DNA of 64,000 nucleotides from Prosthecobacter sp. GTDB taxonomy: Bacteria > Verrucomicrobiota > Verrucomicrobiia > Verrucomicrobiales > Verrucomicrobiaceae. The number at the start of each line of letters is the position of its first letter. Position 1 is the stretch's first letter. The stretch lies in NCBI RefSeq assembly GCF_014879935.1, contig NZ_JACSRD010000146.1:1-64000 (forward strand). Reading direction: 5' to 3'. The position numbers and the translations under genes were made by a program. The notes under the pieces were generated by a model that had not been told where the DNA came from, ran no database searches, and saw only the letters and a list, made by a program, of their open reading frames with translations. Of this stretch, positions 35,187-44,600 are shown piece after piece.

Positions 35187-36350
35187 TCAGCTCACGCCGC
35201 GCTCGGCCCGCCACCACTGCCGAAGGAGGTTCAGGCTGAAGAGCCAGCGAAAGTCGGCTCCTTCGAGAATGAAGTTGTCGTATTGCAGCATCTGCACGAC
35301 CCGGCGGTAGCCTTCGGGCAGCTTTTTGCCGTTCAACCTCGCTCCAGCGGCTGTTTTGGCCCGCGCGATGGTGTCGAGCACTTGCTCGGCGATGGGGAGT
35401 TCTTCGCGAGAGTAGTGCTTCGAGAGCCTCTCACGGAATTGCTGGAGGAAGGAGCGGTTGATGGCAGGAAGCACGTCATCGTGCATCAGCGCCTCAAGCG
35501 AATCCTGTGGGCGCATTTGCGAGAGGTATTGCGTGGTAATGTTCAAGAACTCGGGAACGAAGTCAGGCAGGATCTGGAGCGTCGATTCGATGTGAGCGGG
35601 CTTTGAGGCTGTTTTTCCTTGGAGACGGCTGGCGAGGTATTCCTGCGCTTCCTCTTTGGAAAATGGCCGGATCGGCAGGCGAAAGAGCCCTCCGAGCACG
35701 GTATCTGGAATGCCGTGCAGAGTAAGCAGGTTTTCCATGCTGATGGAGCCTGCGATGATCATGCGAAGACCGGCATCGCGGAGCTTGCGCAGGCTGGCGA
35801 GCGCTACCGTCAGCTCCACATCTGGCACTCCGGCCCGGATGAGATTTTCGAGGAGGAAAGGTAGCTCGTCGATGCAGAGAACAGGCAGCTTTTCCGCCGG
35901 ATGCTTTGACAAAACCTGGCCCAGCGCCTCCACGAGCGGCTGCCAGTAGCGCGGCAGGGATTCGGGTGCCTGAAACTCGATCACGGGACCATCCGGGATG
36001 CCCACCTTGCCCACATGCTCGCGAAGCCACCCCATGAGCTTGTCCGGGACGCTGCCGAGCGTTTTGAGCAAATCTGTGGTCTCTGCTAGCAGGGATTTGG
36101 GCATCTCCCGTAGCAGATCGCGGTAGAAGTCATGCAAGCTCGTGTAGTCCTGAACATTGAGGAATCCGATCTGACCTCCCGCATCGGCATGCCGCACCAG
36201 CGCCTCTTTGGCCACCCAGCTCTTGCCAGTGCGACGGATGCCGGTCAGGAGCACGCTTTGGCGGCTCTGCCAGCAGTCGCGAATGAGTGCGAGTTCCTTG
36301 TCACGAAAGCGAAAGGATGGGTTGCGGAGCTGGTTGGAAGAGATGGGCAT
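35187..36350 (-). CDS. AAA/ORC-type ATPase with winged helix, first gene of a two-ATPase operon
   Basis: 387 residues. It starts with the archaeal-ATPase-like block FRFRDKELALIRDCWQSRQ, then P-loop GIRRTGKS (37-44), Walker B PVLCIDE (156-162) and a sensor-like strand MIIAGSI. The C-terminal 80 residues look like a winged helix (YRRVVQMLQYDNFILEG). The fold resembles ATPase_2/AAA_14-type proteins of mobile and defence loci. Its stop lies 26 nt before the start of the larger ATPase, so the two are surely co-expressed. A promoter and a palindrome lie directly upstream. No nuclease or other effector domain is seen in either protein. Confidence 0.85.
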   Translation of the reverse strand: MPISSNQLRNPSFRFRDKELALIRDCWQSRQSVLLTGIRRTGKSWVAKEALVRHADAGGQIGFLNVQDYTSLHDFYRDLLREMPKSLLAETTDLLKTLGSVPDKLMGWLREHVGKVGIPDGPVIEFQAPESLPRYWQPLVEALGQVLSKHPAEKLPVLCIDELPFLLENLIRAGVPDVELTVALASLRKLRDAGLRMIIAGSISMENLLTLHGIPDTVLGGLFRLPIRPFSKEEAQEYLASRLQGKTASKPAHIESTLQILPDFVPEFLNITTQYLSQMRPQDSLEALMHDDVLPAINRSFLQQFRERLSKHYSREELPIAEQVLDTIARAKTAAGARLNGKKLPEGYRRVVQMLQYDNFILEGADFRWLFSLNLLRQWWRAERGVS

Positions 36351-36365
36351 GGCGGAAGTTTTGTA

Positions 36366-36379
36366 AATTCATATGAATT
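36366..36379. promoter_or_regulatory. Perfect 14-bp palindrome, likely operator of the ATPase operon
   Basis: AATTCATATGAATT is fully self-complementary and begins 16 nt before the ATPase start codon. It sits just after the predicted -10 box, so a bound protein would block transcription. Either ATPase, both with winged helices, could be the repressor; that is inference. Confidence 0.5.
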
Positions 36380-36383
36380 GCAA

Positions 36384-36412
36384 ATCATATTTATGGCGGG
36401 CTGGCTTTGGAA
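36384..36412 (-). promoter_or_regulatory. Candidate promoter of the two-ATPase operon
   Basis: Read on the minus strand: TTCCAA (36412-36407), 17 bases, TATGAT (36389-36384). The -10 box is good, the -35 weak. The region is much richer in A+T than its surroundings. Start of transcription would fall inside the palindrome. Confidence 0.45.
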
Positions 36413-36450
36413 GGGCCTGCCAATGCGAGTCACCCAGTGCCAAGAAGTGG

Positions 36451-38904
36451 CTACTTCCTTCGAAACACCTCGCTCAACACCACCTCGCGCATGATCGAAC
36501 GCAGACCGTGGTCGGATGTTGCGGTGTCCGTGACGATCTGGTCGAGCGCGGCGGCATCGCTGAAACGCGGGGCGGCACCGGTTGCATAAGTGACGAAATG
36601 CGCGGCAAAGCCACGGGCCAGCTGCGCCTTGCGTGCGCTGTAGAGGCCCTTCCAGACAACGAGGTCGTCGAACGGCGTGCCATCGGGCGTTTTGCCCGAT
36701 GGATCGACTTTCGCGCCTTTGCCCATGCCGTAGCTGGCGCGCCAGCCGCCGACGGGATCGTAGTTTTCCAGCGCAAAACCCGGCGGGTCGATGGTTTGAT
36801 GGCAGCTCGCACAGCTTTCGTTGTTGCGATGCTTGTCGAGCTGGTCGCGGATCGACGTCGCCCCGCGAATGTCCGGCTCGATGGCAGGCACACCGGGCGG
36901 TGGCGGCGGAATCGCCTCGCCGAGGATGCGTTCGTTGATGAACACCCCGCGCACCACAGGCGAGGTCGTCGTGCCATCCGCCGTGACCTTCAGCACGGCG
37001 CCCTGCGTCAGCAGTCCTCCCCGTCGGCTGTCTTTCGGCAGCGACACCTTTTGCAAGCCGGAGCCAGACTCCAGACCCAGCGATTGCAGGGCACTCTCCA
37101 CATCGACACGAGCTGTCGTTTTGTCCTGTGGCTGCGGTTTGGCCCCCTTCCGCTTCTTGTCCTTTTCCGTTGGTTTCACAGCGTCCGCACGGGCGAAGTA
37201 ATGCCGCGCCAGACGACCATTCAGGAACGTGAAGCTGGAATCGACGAAGTGGCTGATGCCCAGGTCGCTCCGGATCATTTCGGCGAAGTAAGTCCGTGTC
37301 TCTTGCAGCATCGACTGCTGCAGCACGGTGTCGAACGTGCGGAACTGACGTGGGTCAGGGGTCGTGAAGTCGATCTCCTTCAATTTCAGCCACTGATCGG
37401 TGAAGCTCGCGATGAAACGCTCCGCTTTTTTGTCTGCCAGCATGCGTTCCACCTGCTTCGTCAGCACCGCCGGCTTGTTCAGCTCGCCCCGGTCCGCCAG
37501 CTTCATGAGCTGCCCGTCCGGCATGCTCACCCACAATGCGTAACTCAGCCGCGTGGCGATGGCGTGATCATCGAGCGCGCCAGGAGCTTCGATGAACGTC
37601 AGAAAACGCGGTGAGCACAGCATCGCACGATAGCTGGCCCGCAAAGCCTCAGTGAACGAATCCCCCTCGGAGAGCGACTTGCGTCCGATGTCGCGATAGG
37701 GAGCCAGATGCTCCTTTGTTTCGGGCCGACGGAACGCACGCCGTGCGAATTCGCCCACCAAACGGTCAAGATCCTCCGCTGTGCCCTTCTTTGGATCGAC
37801 ATCGCCGAAAAGATGACGGCGCACCGTCGCACCATCGGCATAAGGGTGGATGCGCTCCATCAAAATGCCCCGATGCGCGATGCCGCGATAGCCTTCCTTC
37901 TCAAGATCGCGGCCGATGAAGCTGACGTTGCCGCCCTTGGCCCCCGTGGGCGCCACCTTGTTCTCCCCATCGTTCGGACGCAGTTCCAGGCGGTGCGTTT
38001 CCTGAATCCACGCCTCGAAAACCATGTCCCGCGGCTGCGCGGTCGCCTCGACCAGGCCGATCATGTAGAGCATCGGCGCGTTCGACTCGCACTCACCGGA
38101 GCGCAGCGTGCCCCACGCCGCGCCATCGGGTCCGGGATTGATCGCCTGCACGTCCTTCAGCGTGATCCGATACCACCCGCCATCAGGAACACGCGTGGCA
38201 TTCATGCGCCCGAAGAACTGGAGCCCGATCGGCCATGAGATGCTGCGTCCGCCGCGAAAATCCGGCCCGCGGTAATTGCCGCGGCCGTTTTGTGTCGTGT
38301 CCTTGGCAGTGGTGAAGCGTGAGAAAGGCTTGTCGCCCTCCAGGGCGCGCGAGAAGGCGTCGTCCAGCGCCAGATCCGCCACATCCAGGTAGCGGGCCAG
38401 TTGATGATGCGAAAGCTGCTGGCCGTCGGAAACCGTCTCAAAGCCATGCGAGGCGCGATCCTCCGGCAGCAGGTCCTTCAGCGGGATGTCGATGCCGAGC
38501 AGATCGTGAATCGTGTGCTCATACTCCGTGCGTGTCAGCCTGCGGCTCCGCACGCGGCCATTGGCCGCGATGTCGTCGGCATCCGCCTTGACCAGCGGCG
38601 TCTTCAGGGCAGCGAGAAAGCCGTCTTTCTCCGCCTTTTCCGGCTGCGGCTTCTTCTTCGGCGGCATCTCGCCATCGCGCACGCGTTCGAAGACGTGCTG
38701 CCAGGTTTTAAGCGAGGCGGCGTCGAGCTTGTCAAAGTGCAAGGCGGTCAAATCGAGGCCGCCCTTCTTCACGTCCGCGTCGTGGCATTCGACGCAGTGC
38801 TGATCGAGAAAAGAGGCGAACTTCGGTGGTGTCCCGGCGTGGAGGCATCCGGTGAAAATGGTCAGGATGGCGGACAAGGTCGTGCGCATTCGATGAGGGG
38901 TCAT
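36451..38904 (-). CDS. Exported cytochrome-type protein, DUF1587/DUF1595/DUF1592/DUF1588/DUF1585
   Basis: 817 residues from the ATG that overlaps the oxidoreductase stop (ATGA). Signal peptide (MRTTLSAILTIFTGCLHAG), a haem-binding CVECH motif in a planctomycete-type cytochrome c domain, then the known DUF chain: RSRRLTRTEYEHTIHDLLGID (DUF1587), a central carbohydrate-binding-like part, AFRRPETKEHLAPY and LSYALWVSMPDGQLM (DUF1595/DUF1592), LLTQGAVLKVTADGTTTSPVVRGVF (DUF1588) and GLRSIMREVVLSEVF (DUF1585). Second likely haem site CASCH. Probably a periplasmic redox protein; the substrate is unknown. The usual next gene, DUF1552, is displaced by the ATPase operon. Confidence 0.92.
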   Translation of the reverse strand: MTPHRMRTTLSAILTIFTGCLHAGTPPKFASFLDQHCVECHDADVKKGGLDLTALHFDKLDAASLKTWQHVFERVRDGEMPPKKKPQPEKAEKDGFLAALKTPLVKADADDIAANGRVRSRRLTRTEYEHTIHDLLGIDIPLKDLLPEDRASHGFETVSDGQQLSHHQLARYLDVADLALDDAFSRALEGDKPFSRFTTAKDTTQNGRGNYRGPDFRGGRSISWPIGLQFFGRMNATRVPDGGWYRITLKDVQAINPGPDGAAWGTLRSGECESNAPMLYMIGLVEATAQPRDMVFEAWIQETHRLELRPNDGENKVAPTGAKGGNVSFIGRDLEKEGYRGIAHRGILMERIHPYADGATVRRHLFGDVDPKKGTAEDLDRLVGEFARRAFRRPETKEHLAPYRDIGRKSLSEGDSFTEALRASYRAMLCSPRFLTFIEAPGALDDHAIATRLSYALWVSMPDGQLMKLADRGELNKPAVLTKQVERMLADKKAERFIASFTDQWLKLKEIDFTTPDPRQFRTFDTVLQQSMLQETRTYFAEMIRSDLGISHFVDSSFTFLNGRLARHYFARADAVKPTEKDKKRKGAKPQPQDKTTARVDVESALQSLGLESGSGLQKVSLPKDSRRGGLLTQGAVLKVTADGTTTSPVVRGVFINERILGEAIPPPPPGVPAIEPDIRGATSIRDQLDKHRNNESCASCHQTIDPPGFALENYDPVGGWRASYGMGKGAKVDPSGKTPDGTPFDDLVVWKGLYSARKAQLARGFAAHFVTYATGAAPRFSDAAALDQIVTDTATSDHGLRSIMREVVLSEVFRRK

Positions 38905-40259
38905 GCTTTCCACAAATCTTCACCGTAATTCCATCCTTCGCGAACAGGCTCTTTGATCCAGGAGTCGAATTCGGGGGCGTCTTTGACTTTCATGGCCGCG
39001 GCGTCCCATTCGATGGTTTTGCCGCTGCGGATGGCCAGCACGCCGACGTTCACGAGTTCGGTCAAAGGGCACGCGTAATCGAAATGGGAGCCGGCGTGCG
39101 GGATATCACCCCGGATGGCAGCAAAAAGCTCGCCAATCGGCTCCCCCGCAACCGAGCGCGGCAGCGGTTTGCGACGCAGCACATCGATGATCGGCGTCAT
39201 GCGTTCGCGAGGCCAGAGCTGCGGGCTTTGCACACGCATGCCTTCTGAGAAGAGCGTTTCCTTGCTGCCCTTCATGATCATGCCGTTGTCAGGCAGGCCT
39301 TTTTCCATGCCCGGCAGCGCCTCGGGCAGCAGGCCGCCCTCATACCAATGAATCTCCACCGGCGGCATCTCGCCACGTGCGGCGAAGTGGAAGATGATGT
39401 GCGATTTCGGCGCGGTGTAAGCCTTCAAATTGCCCGGCGTCTGCTCCACCACCTCCACCTTCTCCGGCATGCCGAGCTGCAACGCCCAGAATGGCGCATC
39501 AAGGCAGTGGCAGCCGATGTCGCCGAGCCCGCCGCAGCCATAGTTCCACCAGCCGCGCCAGAATTGCGGCAGGTATTGCGCGCTGTATTCCGCGTCGGCC
39601 ACGGGGCCCTGCCATTGCTTCCAATCGAGACCTTCCGGCACGGGCTCACTTTTGGGAATCTCCGTCGGAAACGTCTGTGCAAACCCCACCTTGCCCGAAG
39701 GACGGTCGGTCCAGCAATGCACCTCCTTCACCTCGCCGAGCACACCGGCCTCGAACCACTCCTTCACCAGGCGGATGCCTTCCCAGCAGTGGCCCTGGTT
39801 GCCCATCACCGTCTGCACGCCGTGCTTCTTCGCGGCCTTCTGCAGCGTGCGCACCTGCCAGATGTTGTGCGCGAGCGGCTTTTGCACAAAAACGTGCTTC
39901 TTCGCCTCCATCGCAGCCATCGCCGCCGCGAAGTGCGTGTGGTCCGGCGTCGAGATGAGCACGGCGTCGATCTCAGAGCCCTTCTTGTCCAGCATCTCGC
40001 GGAAGTCGGTGAACTTCGGGATCTTGGGATGCTTCTCCGCGATCACGCCCGCGCTGCGTGTCCCGAGTTTCCGCCAGTCCACATCACAAAAGGCGACGAT
40101 CTCCTCGTCACGCGCCCCGCTGACCGCACCATTGCCCATCTGCCCGATGCCGACGCAGGCCACGCGGATTTTCTGCTTCGAGTCTTGCGCCCGCAAAACG
40201 TTCGGCGCGGCGATGGCGCCCAGGGCGGCGGTTTGGAGGAAATGACGGCGGGTGGACAT
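38901..40259 (-). CDS. Gfo/Idh/MocA-family oxidoreductase with Tat signal
   Basis: 452 residues. Tat signal MSTRRHFLQTAALGAIAAPNVLRAQ fixes the start at 40259; the ORF track's form is 41 codons longer. Rossmann motif IRVACVGIGQMGNGAVSG, then the family active-site region HVFVQKPLAHNIWQV with the EKP-like Lys, and GGLGDIGCHCLDAPFWAL. Such exported members in Planctomycetota/Verrucomicrobiota usually act on sugars or inositols using tightly bound NAD(P); the substrate is not readable here. Translationally coupled to the DUF1592 gene. Confidence 0.92.
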   Translation of the reverse strand: MSTRRHFLQTAALGAIAAPNVLRAQDSKQKIRVACVGIGQMGNGAVSGARDEEIVAFCDVDWRKLGTRSAGVIAEKHPKIPKFTDFREMLDKKGSEIDAVLISTPDHTHFAAAMAAMEAKKHVFVQKPLAHNIWQVRTLQKAAKKHGVQTVMGNQGHCWEGIRLVKEWFEAGVLGEVKEVHCWTDRPSGKVGFAQTFPTEIPKSEPVPEGLDWKQWQGPVADAEYSAQYLPQFWRGWWNYGCGGLGDIGCHCLDAPFWALQLGMPEKVEVVEQTPGNLKAYTAPKSHIIFHFAARGEMPPVEIHWYEGGLLPEALPGMEKGLPDNGMIMKGSKETLFSEGMRVQSPQLWPRERMTPIIDVLRRKPLPRSVAGEPIGELFAAIRGDIPHAGSHFDYACPLTELVNVGVLAIRSGKTIEWDAAAMKVKDAPEFDSWIKEPVREGWNYGEDLWKA

Positions 40260-40360
40260 GGGAAGGCAAAACGCGGCATCGCGTCCCACATTACGTTGAA
40301 ATGCTCGTTGCTGCCTCACGGCTTCTGGCGACTGCTTCCTGATGCCCCGCAAAAGTCGCA

Positions 40361-40692
40361 TCAACGAGCCTGACATTCCCATTTGTGCTCGGGCGTGATG
40401 TCCTCGTAAAGTTTCTCCCGTGACTTCCTTTCGTTCGCCAAAGCATGCTGCCCCTGTTCGATCAACTCGGGCAGGTCGGGGGCTTCCAGCATGGCGTGGA
40501 GTGCGGCGGCGCTGATTCGATCATCGTGCACCACCCTTGGGAAACCGTTAAGAGGGCGCAAAACGCGTTGGCACCATTGTCCCGCGCCTGCTCAATGGCC
40601 TGCATGCTTTCTTCGGTCCCCAACGAGATGATCCTCGGCTCCGCGGCATGGTGGTCACGCTTTGACCGGCTTTGCTCAAGCCGTCCAGGCTT
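40361..40692 (-). pseudogene. Broken remnant resembling the N-terminus of a Uma2-like nuclease
   Basis: Two frames combine into one protein-like stretch: RDHHAAEPRIISLGTEESMQ and AIEQARDNGANAF in one, GFPRVVHDDRISAAALHAML and REKLYEDITPEHKWE in the other. The join is at GCGTTTTGCGC, and one more T would make it continuous. REKxYEDITPEHKWE recalls the N-terminal region of Uma2-family endonucleases, where FINGE would follow; here a stop comes five codons later and the catalytic part is absent. The family match is from memory. Confidence 0.4.
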
Positions 40693-41159
40693 TCATTCGG
40701 ACCGGAAGCTCATCTGCTCCGCAGGCACATCCAGCCGGATGCGGGTGCCGTAGCCGAGTCCTTCTGTCCACGGCAGCAGCAGTTCGAGCACGTCCGGCGT
40801 CTGGAAATGCGTGGGTTTCGTGTCGGGATGCGGGAAGTAGATCCAGCCGCTCACGGGCGGCGCGTCTTCGCGATGCACCGCGACGTCAAAGAACGAAAAT
40901 CCTCCGCCGGGTCCTCCGGATGCCATTTCAACTGCCGGAACGTGTGCCGTGCCCTGCCGATCCGATAGCTGAAGGGCGCGATGCTCACGTTCAGCGTGCC
41001 TGGATAAAATGCGCCCAGATCCAGCCCCAGCGCCGCGAAATGCGGGAGCTGCATGCGAACGGTGCCGCCGGGATACTTGGGGTTTTCATTCAGACCGGAC
41101 GCGACGCGGTGGCCTGGGACGATGACGGCGGGGATCATGGGCTGAGTTGGTTGTCCCAT
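40693..41159 (-). pseudogene. Frameshifted gene resembling CTP-dependent riboflavin kinase
   Basis: The first frame carries VIVPGHRVASGLNENPKYPG and LGAFYPGTLNVSIAPFSYRI. The second carries FFDVAVHREDAPPVSGWIYF and VLELLLPWTEGLGYGTRIRLDV. The order and motifs (SGL, YPGTLNV, late hydrophobic strand) fit the cradle-loop barrel of archaeal-type CTP-dependent riboflavin kinases. Adding one T to the TTTT in GAGGATTTTCG joins them without loss. Start could be 41159 or 41138. Either a real pseudogene, a -1 frameshift, or a base-calling error; the sequence alone cannot tell. Confidence 0.5.
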
Positions 41160-41690
41160 GGACGAGGCTTCATCGTTTTGCGAGTGGAGTTCTGATGCCG
41201 ACCCTGGCGCGGGTTCCGGCTGGGGGTCAGGGGAAAAGAGGGGTGGTCTGGTGCGAGTTTCGCCGCAGGCACCCTCTGGAAGATCACTGAGCGCGTGGAC
41301 CGGGGCGGGGGAGGAGGTCTGTGGCTGTATTTTCCACGAAAGGCAGGACATTTGGGAATTCAGGCACGGCGAGGGAGCAGGGGTGGATTCGCTGCAAGGC
41401 CTTGAGGCTGAATGGATTACCGCGCATCAAGGCATAATTCTGAGATTGCGTGAACTAAGTCACTACTTAGAGCTTGGCTTTGGAGCGGGACTTGCTACAG
41501 ATGGCCGCCGGTAATTTCTGCTTTTCTGCCCATGTCCCGCATCCGCCTCTTTTCCCGCATGCTTCAACCGCGGTGCTTCCACCTCACGGGACAGCTTTGC
41601 GCCCGGGTTTCCTCCTGGCCGCAGAAAGCAGGTTTCCTGCGCCTTTTGATTCCCTCTGTTTGGTCCTGCTGCCTCAATCCTGCTCCTGCC
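41160..41690. other. Intergenic region before the giant surface-protein gene
   Basis: About 530 bases. The giant gene's frame is open from 41532, but those 53 residues are Cys/Arg-rich, unlike a signal peptide, and are treated as leader. The region includes the palindrome at 41455-41470. No promoter with good spacing was found, and no RNA gene. Confidence 0.5.
41455..41470. promoter_or_regulatory. 16-bp palindrome upstream of the giant surface-protein gene
   Basis: CTAAGT, 4-base centre, ACTTAG: perfect 6-bp arms about 220 nt before the ATG. Could be an operator or a short hairpin; no direct evidence for either. Confidence 0.25.
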
Positions 41691-44600
41691 ATGAACACTC
41701 GTTCCTCCCTCCTGCGCTCAACCCGCGCTCTGCTTAACGCCTTGGTTGCTCGAAGCCGGCTGCTGGTCGTGCTAACTCCAGTTTTGCTGGGAACCCTTTA
41801 TGCCGGCACAGCCGTTCAGTTCACGGCACCGGGCACTGTCAGGACCAATTTTACCGGGACAGTTGGGTTCACCTTCACGCCGTCTTCGTCAATTACTGTG
41901 ACACATGTGGGCTTCTGGGACAACGGTGACGACGGATTGGCGGTGAGCCATCAAGTCGGCATTTGGCAAAACACTGGATTAACGCTCCTGGCATCTGAGT
42001 CAGTTCCCTCAGGCACCACCGCGCCGCTGACGGGTGGGTTCAGATATGTCGAACTTTCCTCACCTTTGGTGCTGTCTGCGGGGGTGCTCTATCGTATCGG
42101 GGCGAGCGTGGAAAGTTCTGATGGCTTTTGTCAGGATCCCACGGGGTTCACATCGGACTCTAAGGTCGGATATGCCAACAGTGCCTATGAAACAGCGCCT
42201 TTTGGCTTTCCCGGCAGCAACGCCAATCCCACCATCGGTTTTTTTGGGGTCAACTTTGTATTCGTTGCTTCCCCGACAGTGACAGGCATCACCCCAAACT
42301 CCGGTAGCACGGTGGGTGGCACGAGTGTGACAATTAGCGGCACGGAGTTGACTGGTGCGACGGCCGTGAAGTTCGGTGGCACGGATGCCCAGGCATTCAC
42401 GGTTGACAGCGCCACGCAGATCACGGCTACGACACCTGCCCATGGTGTCGGAGCAGTCAGTGTTCAAGTGACGACGCCCGGCGGCACCAATGCGGCGAAC
42501 ACCCTGTTCACCTACGTGAACTTTGCTCCGACTGACATCGCTCTTTCGTCCTCCAGCATCGCTGAGAACAACGCGCTTGGAGCCACGGTGGGCATGCTGA
42601 GCGCCACGGATGCCGATGCTGGCCAGACGCACACCTTCAGCCTCGTGACCGGCACGGGAGACACGGACAACAGCAGTTTCGACATCACCGGCAGCACCCT
42701 GACCCTCAATGGCAGCGCCAATTATGAATCCAAGAACAGCTACAGCATCCGGGTGCAGGCCAATGATGGCAATGGCGGAACGTTTCAGAAACAGTTCACG
42801 GTAACTGTGACCGACTTGAACGAGGCGCCGGTGATCACCAGCAACGGTGGCGGGGCGGCGGACAGCGTCACTGTGGCTGAGAACACGACTGCAGTGACCA
42901 CCGTGGTGGCCACGGACCCTGAGGTGCCGGCCACGCAGACGCTGACGTATTCCAAATCGGGAACGGATGCCGCATTCTTCACGATCAACAGCAGCACGGG
43001 GGTGCTCAGTTTCACCAGCGCGCCGAACTATGAAAGCCCGTCGGATGCTGGAAACAACAACGTGTACAATGTGACCGTCACGGCGACGGACAACGGCACA
43101 GGGACGCTGAGCGATTCACAAGATCTGGCGGTGACGGTGACGAATGTGAACGAGGCACCAAGCTTCGCCAAGGGCGCGGATCAGTTGCTTCCCAGCAATA
43201 CGAACAGCCTGCAAACGGTGACCAACTGGGCTACGGCCATCGACGACGGCGACAGCACGGTGACTCAGGGGCTGACCTTCAACGTCAGCAACAACAACGC
43301 CGGCCTTTTCACGACGGCACCCTCCATCAGCAGCAGCGGCACGCTGACCTACACCCCCAGTGGCACCGCGGGCACGGCGACGGTGACGGTGTCCTTGACT
43401 GATGACAACACGATCAACGGCAACCCGGCGCTGACGACCGCGGACCAGACCTTCACCATCACAGTGGAGGTGGTGGCGGACTACACCGTGTCCACGGCGG
43501 GCAATGCTGTCGTGATCACTGACAACAGCGGCAACGCGGACACGCTGTCCATCAGCGAACCCAGCGCGGGGAACATCAACTTTGCCGCCACAGGCCGCAC
43601 CTTCAGTGTCAACGGCGGGCTCAATCTCACGGGTGCCTCGGGCAGCCTTGCCCTCGCCGGTGTGACCAGCATCACGGTCAACGCCGGGGCGGGTGCGGAT
43701 GCCATCAGTGTGGGTGCCTTCACCGGCACGCTGCCGAGCCTCACTCTGAATGGCGGCATCGGCGACGACACCGTGAATTTCAACGGCGACATTACCTTTG
43801 CTTCCGGTGCGAGCCTGGACGTGGACCTGCAGAACGACAATGTCACACCAGGCACGGACGCTGTGATTGTGGCGGCCAATGCGAACGTGATCACCGCCGG
43901 CTCGGGCACTGTGGCGGTCAAGGTCAGCAAGAACATCGCGCTGGCCAGCGGGTCGAGCTTTGAAACGGTGGATGGTGGCATCACGCTGGAGGCCAATCAG
44001 CAGGGGACGCCAACAAGTGGCGGCTTTGTGGGTGTGGATGTCAGCAACGGCCTGGTCCGTTCGACCGGCACAGGAGTGGTTTCTGTTCTGGGCAAAGGCG
44101 GCAGCACAGGGAACGACCAGATCGGTGTACGCGTGCATGCTGGCGGCGACATCATTGGCGGCACGAGCGGCACCCTGACGGTCATCGGTGCTGGTGGCGC
44201 TTCGACTGGCACGGGTAACGCGGGTGTCAATGTAAACGGCAGTGGTTCCACGATCACAGCTCTCGGTGCGCATGTGCAGGTCACGGGCACGGGTGGAGGG
44301 GGTACATATAGCATGGGACTTGACCTCTATAGCTCGCCCCAAATCACCTCAACGGGAGCGGGCAATCTCACGATCACTGGCAATGGCGGGCTCAACCCTG
44401 CTGCTGGTGCGTTCAATCATGGCATCATCATGAGCGCAACCACGTTTGCCTCGACCGGAGGCAACATCAGCGTGACCGGCAACGGTGGTTCTGGTTCAAA
44501 TGCCAGCGGAGACTTCACCGGGATTCAAATGGACGACAGCACGATTACCTCAAGTGGTAGCGGCTCGGTGACGGTGAATGCCACAGCAGGAACAGCAGCA

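Noticed and set aside
40445-41514. Plus-strand ORFs of 98-177 residues around the broken genes
   Set aside because: Composition is shadow-like; the minus strand in the same place shows family motifs in two frames.
41532-41690. Earlier start of the giant protein
   Set aside because: Adds Cys/Arg-rich residues before a good signal peptide; kept only as an alternative.
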